64,000 bases of DNA from Lachnoclostridium sp. An118 (GTDB lineage: Bacteria > Bacillota > Clostridia > Lachnospirales > Lachnospiraceae), in NCBI RefSeq assembly GCF_002160985.1, contig NZ_NFLQ01000005.1, positions 124,001 to 188,000 of the forward strand, read 5' to 3'. The notes beneath the pieces are model-generated. The model searched no databases. It had not been told where the DNA came from and worked only from the letters and a program-made list of their open reading frames with translations. A program made the position numbers and the translations under genes. Positions 60,216-64,000 of this stretch are shown here, one piece after another (the stretch's first letter is position 1; every line of letters begins with the position of its first letter).

Positions 60216-60336
60216 TCTTCTTTCTCCTCTTGACTTTTCCGCGGCAGCACGGGCCTTTCCCGGCTCTGCGGCCGCCTCTATTGTAGCATGACCAGAGTCG
60301 TTCGTAAATCCTGTTTCCTGCCCGCGCCGTTTCCTC

Positions 60337-60387
60337 TTGACATGAAATCCGAGTTCGGACTATAATATTTTTTGTCCGTTTTCGGAC
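60337..60387 (+). promoter_or_regulatory. MarR/MATE operon promoter with two TCCGA-type palindromes
   Basis: Consensus TTGACA (60337-60342), 18-bp spacer, TATAAT (60361-60366). TCCGA-GT-TCGGA (60348-60359) fills the spacer and GTCCG-TTTT-CGGAC (60374-60387) sits downstream of the -10. A third ATCCG half-site follows at about 60391. Both are probably MarR autorepression sites. Confidence 0.75.
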
Positions 60388-60428
60388 TAAATCCGTTTTA
60401 ATATGAACTTGCAGGAAGAGAGGACGCT

Positions 60429-60884
60429 ATGACAAAAAACAGGAAATCTCTGGAAAAATATTATAATCTCTGGCAGGAGACGACCATTCTGTACGAGAGA
60501 TGGGCGCGGCTCCACGGTCTCACCTACAACAGCCTGACTGTACTGATAGCGGTCGCAGACAGAAGGCGCGGGACCTGTACCCAGAAGAGCATCTGCCGGG
60601 AGTGGGCCCTCCCCAAGCAGACAGTCAACACGATACTGAAGGATTTTGAAAAGCAGGGCCTGCTGGAGCTTGTCCCGCTTGAGGAGGACCGGCGCAGCAA
60701 GGCCATACATCTCACAGAACAAGGGCGGGAATTCTGTGCGGAAACCCTCGGAAGCCTGAAAAAGCTGGAGCTTTTTATCATAGAACAGATGGACCCCGCC
60801 CTCGTGGACGCCATGATCGGCGGCATGGAGCTGTTCTGTCAGTATTTTAAGAAAGGAATGGAACAAAAGCATGAAGCTTTATAG
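60429..60884 (+). CDS. MarR-family transcription regulator
   Basis: A 151-residue winged-helix regulator. DNA-binding region: TCTQKSICREWALPKQTVNT and the wing LVPLEEDRRSKAIHLTEQG. It overlaps the MATE gene by 14 bp, so the two are translated together. Probably represses this operon until a drug or metabolite releases it. Confidence 0.9.
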   Translation: MTKNRKSLEKYYNLWQETTILYERWARLHGLTYNSLTVLIAVADRRRGTCTQKSICREWALPKQTVNTILKDFEKQGLLELVPLEEDRRSKAIHLTEQGREFCAETLGSLKKLELFIIEQMDPALVDAMIGGMELFCQYFKKGMEQKHEAL

Positions 60885-62193
60885 AGAATTTTTCAGCCAT
60901 GTCATCCCCTCACTCCTGGCCTTCGCCCTGTCGGGTGTCTACTGTATCGTAGACGGCTTCTTTGTGGGGAACAGCATCGGCGATGTGGGACTGACCACCA
61001 TCAACATCGCCTACCCGGTAGTGGCCCTCCTGCAGGCTGCCGGCACCGGCATCGGGATGGGCGGCGCCGTACACTATTCCATCCGGCTGGCAGCCGGGAA
61101 AAGGGAGGAGGCGGAGAGATACACAGACGGCACTGTACTCCTTCTCCTGGCCGCCTCCCTCATCTCCACCCTGGTCTTTTACCTGGCCTCCCCGTCTGTC
61201 CTGGCGGCGCTGGGGGCCTCCGGGCATATCCTGGACCTGGGGAACTCCTACCTGCGCATCATCGTCCTTGGGTCTGTGTTCCAGATCTTCGGCACAGGGC
61301 TTGTGTCCCTCATCCGCAACATGGGCGGCGCCTTCTACGCCATGATGATCATGGTGGCGGGCTTTCTCACAAACATTGTGCTGGACTACGCCTTTGTGTG
61401 GGTCCTGCACCTGGGCGTGGACGGTGCGGCCCTGGCTACCCTCATCGGGCAGGCGGTGACCATGGCGGGCGGACTCCTCTTTTTCCTGCGCAGGGGCGTA
61501 TCCTTCCACCTGCTCCGCTCTGTCTTCTCCTCCGGAAGGGCGGGCGGACTCCTCGGAGGCATTGTGAAGATCGGGCTGTCCCCCTTCGGGATCACCTTCT
61601 CCCCCAACATCACCATCATCCTCATGAACCGTTTTCTCATGGACTACGGCGGGGAGAAGGCAGCTGCCTGCTACGCCTGCATCGTGTACGTCATTGTCAT
61701 CGTGTACCTGCTGCTCCAGGGTGTGGGAGACGGCTGCCAGCCTCTCATCAGCAGGTACTACGGAGAAGACCAGGCAAAAAGCATGAAGAAGGTCTGCAGC
61801 CTGGCCTACCTGAGCGGAGTCCTCATCGCGGCCGCCTGCATGCTCCTCATCTTCCTGACCCGCTATCAGATCGGAGGGCTCTTCGGCGCCTCGGACCAGG
61901 TACGCGCGGAGGCCGGACAGGTCCTGCCCTGCTTCCTTATAAGCCTCGTCTTTCTGGCCTTTGTGCGGGTCACCACCTCCGCCTTCTATGCCACGGAAAA
62001 AACGTTCCTGTCCTACATCCTGGTGTATGCGGAGCCGGCGTTCCTCTTCCTTCTCCTTCTTTTTCTGCCGCGGCTGGCCGGTCTTACCGGCGTGTGGCTG
62101 AGCATCCCTCTTGCCCAGACGCTGACCTTTGTGACAGCGCTTGCCTGTAGGCTTTGGGTGTCATCCCGAAGCTCCGGCGGAACACGCGGTTAA
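60871..62193 (+). CDS. MATE-family efflux transporter
   Basis: A 440-residue membrane protein with 12 helices. The N-terminus VYCIVDGFFVGNSIGDVGLT is typical of clostridial MATE proteins. It exports drugs or metabolites using an ion gradient. Its last ~110 bp overlap the 3' end of the convergent AraC-type gene, so part of the C-terminal tail (LWVSSRSSGGTRG) is encoded opposite that gene. Confidence 0.9.
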   Translation: MKLYREFFSHVIPSLLAFALSGVYCIVDGFFVGNSIGDVGLTTINIAYPVVALLQAAGTGIGMGGAVHYSIRLAAGKREEAERYTDGTVLLLLAASLISTLVFYLASPSVLAALGASGHILDLGNSYLRIIVLGSVFQIFGTGLVSLIRNMGGAFYAMMIMVAGFLTNIVLDYAFVWVLHLGVDGAALATLIGQAVTMAGGLLFFLRRGVSFHLLRSVFSSGRAGGLLGGIVKIGLSPFGITFSPNITIILMNRFLMDYGGEKAAACYACIVYVIVIVYLLLQGVGDGCQPLISRYYGEDQAKSMKKVCSLAYLSGVLIAAACMLLIFLTRYQIGGLFGASDQVRAEAGQVLPCFLISLVFLAFVRVTTSAFYATEKTFLSYILVYAEPAFLFLLLLFLPRLAGLTGVWLSIPLAQTLTFVTALACRLWVSSRSSGGTRG

Positions 62194-63007
62194 AATAGGA
62201 AAGATTATTAAAGCCCGCGTCCAGGGCAATGTCCGTAATACTGGACCGGCCCTCGGACAGTCTGCCCGCGGCGATCTCCATCCGGTACTGATTGATATAC
62301 TCCACGCAGGTCATGTTCATATGCTGTTTGAAAAAGCGCATAAAATAGTACTCGCTGAGGTGGCAGACCTCTGCCAGCTCGGCCACGCTCAGTGGGTGCT
62401 GATAGTTTTCCTTTATGTACTGGAGGACCGCCCGGAGCTTCTCAATGACCTCCCGGTTCTCCTGTCTCTTCCTCTCAAACGGGACCTGCCTGTACAGAAG
62501 GAGCAGGATTTCCAGAAGCCCGGCCTTCACCTCCAGCTCATAGCCCTCCTCCTTTTCGACAAAGCTCCTCCTCAGCCGGCCGACCAGGCTCTCCAGCCTT
62601 TCAGAAAACTCCCGGCCTGTGTCCTCCGCCCGCACCACCGCCGGGAAACAGATCTCCCCCTTCTCCACAGGCGCAATGTACTTCACACCGCAGGCGTCCG
62701 TCCTGCCCCCCAGCATAGCGGGGTGGAAGACAAAGCTGTCTGTCTCCAGCAGCCTTGTCTTTCCCTCCGGTATCCCGTGGAGCATACCTGAGGGGAGAAA
62801 AAGGAAGTCCCCTTCTTTCACCTGGCAGGGCTCCAGGTTGATAAGATAGGTGCAGCTCCCCCGCTGCACCCGCGTGATCTCAAACTCCTCGTGCCAGTGG
62901 ACCGGAAGGCCGGCCAGCCCTGCCGGGTACACGCAGTGATAGTAATCTGCCGGGAACAGGCTTGTCCCGTGATGGCGCTTCTCAAGATACTGTCTTTTTT
63001 CCTCCAT
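62084..63007 (-). CDS. AraC-family transcription regulator
   Basis: A 307-residue protein with an N-terminal cupin (AGLPVHWHEEFEITRVQRG) for sugar binding and two C-terminal HTH motifs (SVAELAEVCHLSEYYFMRFF; SITDIALDAGFNNLSYFNRV). ATG 63007 is chosen by GGAGG 7 bases upstream; a longer in-frame start at 63037 is less likely. It is divergent from the GH31 gene, which it probably activates. Confidence 0.9.
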   Translation of the reverse strand: MEEKRQYLEKRHHGTSLFPADYYHCVYPAGLAGLPVHWHEEFEITRVQRGSCTYLINLEPCQVKEGDFLFLPSGMLHGIPEGKTRLLETDSFVFHPAMLGGRTDACGVKYIAPVEKGEICFPAVVRAEDTGREFSERLESLVGRLRRSFVEKEEGYELEVKAGLLEILLLLYRQVPFERKRQENREVIEKLRAVLQYIKENYQHPLSVAELAEVCHLSEYYFMRFFKQHMNMTCVEYINQYRMEIAAGRLSEGRSSITDIALDAGFNNLSYFNRVFRRSFGMTPKAYRQALSQRSASGQEGCSATRR

Positions 63008-63076
63008 ATCTTTTCCTCCATGGCAGGATTGTGTCAAAAACTGCTAGGAATATGCAAGTAAATCCTGCTTTTCACT

Positions 63077-63115
63077 TATATAATAGTAGCATACTACAAA
63101 CGGAACTGAAAGGAG
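63077..63115 (+). promoter_or_regulatory. -10 and ribosome binding site of the GH31 gene
   Basis: TATAAT at 63079-63084 and AAAGGAG at 63109-63115. No -35 match at the right distance, as expected for an AraC-activated promoter. Confidence 0.45.
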
Positions 63116-63123
63116 AACTACGC

Positions 63124-64000
63124 ATGATCCGCAAATATACTTTTGGAAACCCATTCCCCACAGAGGCAGTCGTAAAGGACATCCCCGCCTCCCAGGGAAC
63201 GCTCCCCTGTTTTTCCATGGAAGATGGAAGTCTCGTCCTCACCATGGAGAAGGGCGCCCCGGTGTACGGCCTTGGCGAGCAGGTGCGGGGCATCAACAAG
63301 AGAGGCTGGCTCTACACGAGCAACTGCACCGATGATCCCCACCACCTGGAGACCACCCACTCCCTCTACGGAGCACACAACTTCCTTCTCATAGGCGGCA
63401 GTGAGCCCTTCGGGATCTTCATCGACTATCCCGGGCGCCTCACCTTTGACATCGGCTACACGCAGAAGGACACCCTGCGCATCACCCCGGAGGACTGGGA
63501 CCTGGATATCTACGTCATCCAGGAGGAGGACGGCCTTCTCCCCTCTATCGTCCGCAGCTTCCGCCAGCTGATCGGCAGAAGCTACATCCCGCCGAAGTGG
63601 GCCTTCGGCTACGGCCAGAGCCGCTGGGGGTACAAAAACGAGGCGGATGTGCGGGAGGTGGCCGCAAAGTACCAGGAGGCCGGCATTCCCCTGGACGCCA
63701 TCTATCTGGACATCGACTACATGGAGCGATACGAGGACTTCACTGTGTCAGAAGAGAAATTCCCGGATCTGCCCGCCCTGGCTGCGGACATGAAAAAGGA
63801 GGGCATCCACCTGGTCCCCATCATCGACGCCGGCGTCAAGATCGAGGATGGCTACTCTGTCTACGAGGAAGGAAAAGCGGCCGGCTACTTCTGCAAGGAG
63901 GAGGACGGCACCGACTTTGTGGGAGCTGTGTGGCCGGGACGGGCGCATTTCCCGGATATGCTGAACCCGGCGGCCAGGAGATGGTTTGGTCTGAAATACA
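63124..64000 (+). CDS. glycoside hydrolase family 31 (alpha-glucosidase/xylosidase type), 3' end outside window
   Basis: The first 292 codons from ATG 63124. The N-terminal beta domain is followed by the catalytic barrel start (IPPKWAFGYGQSRWGYKNEA, then DAIYLDIDYM) typical of GH31. The catalytic nucleophile (xDMNE) lies beyond the window. No signal peptide, so probably cytosolic. It acts on alpha-linked glucose or xylose oligosaccharides; specificity cannot be read. Paired with the divergent AraC regulator. Confidence 0.87.
   Translation, partial: MIRKYTFGNPFPTEAVVKDIPASQGTLPCFSMEDGSLVLTMEKGAPVYGLGEQVRGINKRGWLYTSNCTDDPHHLETTHSLYGAHNFLLIGGSEPFGIFIDYPGRLTFDIGYTQKDTLRITPEDWDLDIYVIQEEDGLLPSIVRSFRQLIGRSYIPPKWAFGYGQSRWGYKNEADVREVAAKYQEAGIPLDAIYLDIDYMERYEDFTVSEEKFPDLPALAADMKKEGIHLVPIIDAGVKIEDGYSVYEEGKAAGYFCKEEDGTDFVGAVWPGRAHFPDMLNPAARRWFGLKY

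Noticed and set aside
1-64000. CRISPR arrays, tRNA or rRNA genes, phage or insertion sequences
   Set aside because: No regularly spaced repeats, cloverleaf-like sequences, rRNA segments, integrases or intact transposases were seen on either strand.

Overview
The window looks like a chromosome segment of a Gram-positive, fairly GC-rich Firmicute, most likely a Lachnospiraceae (Clostridium cluster XIVa) gut anaerobe. The pointers are AGGAGG-type ribosome binding sites, CIRCE/HrcA-type heat-shock operators, DUF5721 and Rpn-type proteins, a Csp-like subtilase, a ferredoxin-type aldo/keto reductase and the Firmicutes-type galT next to galK. This placement rests on gene content only. No rRNA, tRNA, CRISPR array, phage or intact transposase was seen.

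Layout. 1-3013: a response regulator (cut by the window edge) divergent from a lantibiotic-protection-type ABC transporter operon, with direct repeats and palindromes in the shared control region. 3200-15100: an accessory island, nearly all on the minus strand, of small one-off genes (DUF3795, VOC, GNAT, DUF2185, DUF1697, MGMT-like, lipoproteins) and many damaged genes. It includes an AbiE-like toxin-antitoxin pair whose toxin gene carries an in-frame amber codon, a methyltransferase missing its SAM motif, and GNAT remnants. 15350-15928: an Rpn-family nuclease gene that has lost its catalytic middle. 15981-19509: a Mur ligase, an aspartate-type racemase and a D-aspartate-ligase-like ATP-grasp protein, which read as a peptidoglycan cross-bridge module. 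19644-24675: YitT, DNA polymerase IV and ClpB with a CIRCE operator. 24881-26423: a second AT-rich accessory patch carrying a close paralogue of a gene from the first. 26601-36164: C39 peptidase, LspA-like peptidase, Csp-like subtilase, a ClpX paralogue, LigA, an RluF-type pseudouridine synthase and an aldo/keto reductase. 36303-38489: HtpG with a perfect CIRCE element. 38537-42833: a MacB-like ABC exporter. 42938-45498: a Fic-like protein plus an N6-adenine-methylase-like protein, both with degenerate active-site motifs. 45644-54208: an NSS transporter, a zinc-ribbon membrane protein, two XRE regulators, a ClC antiporter, and a YfhO/GT2 glycosylation pair. 54343-56499: an AAA/DUF4143 ATPase and a HicAB locus with a broken toxin, intact antitoxin and a triple operator. 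56625-60215: galT, galK and a HAD phosphatase. 60337-62193: a MarR-controlled MATE exporter. 62084-64000: an AraC regulator divergent from a GH31 glycosidase that runs off the window.

Themes. Toxin genes are broken and antitoxins kept at two independent loci. Several accessory genes carry internal deletions that remove catalytic centres. AT-rich genes share a recurring junction sequence near their starts or ends. The best candidates for something undescribed are the Fic-like/methylase-like pseudoenzyme pair, the AT-rich paralogous patches with their junction repeats, and the Mur ligase/racemase/ATP-grasp module. All reading was by eye; family names are from memory and were not checked by search.
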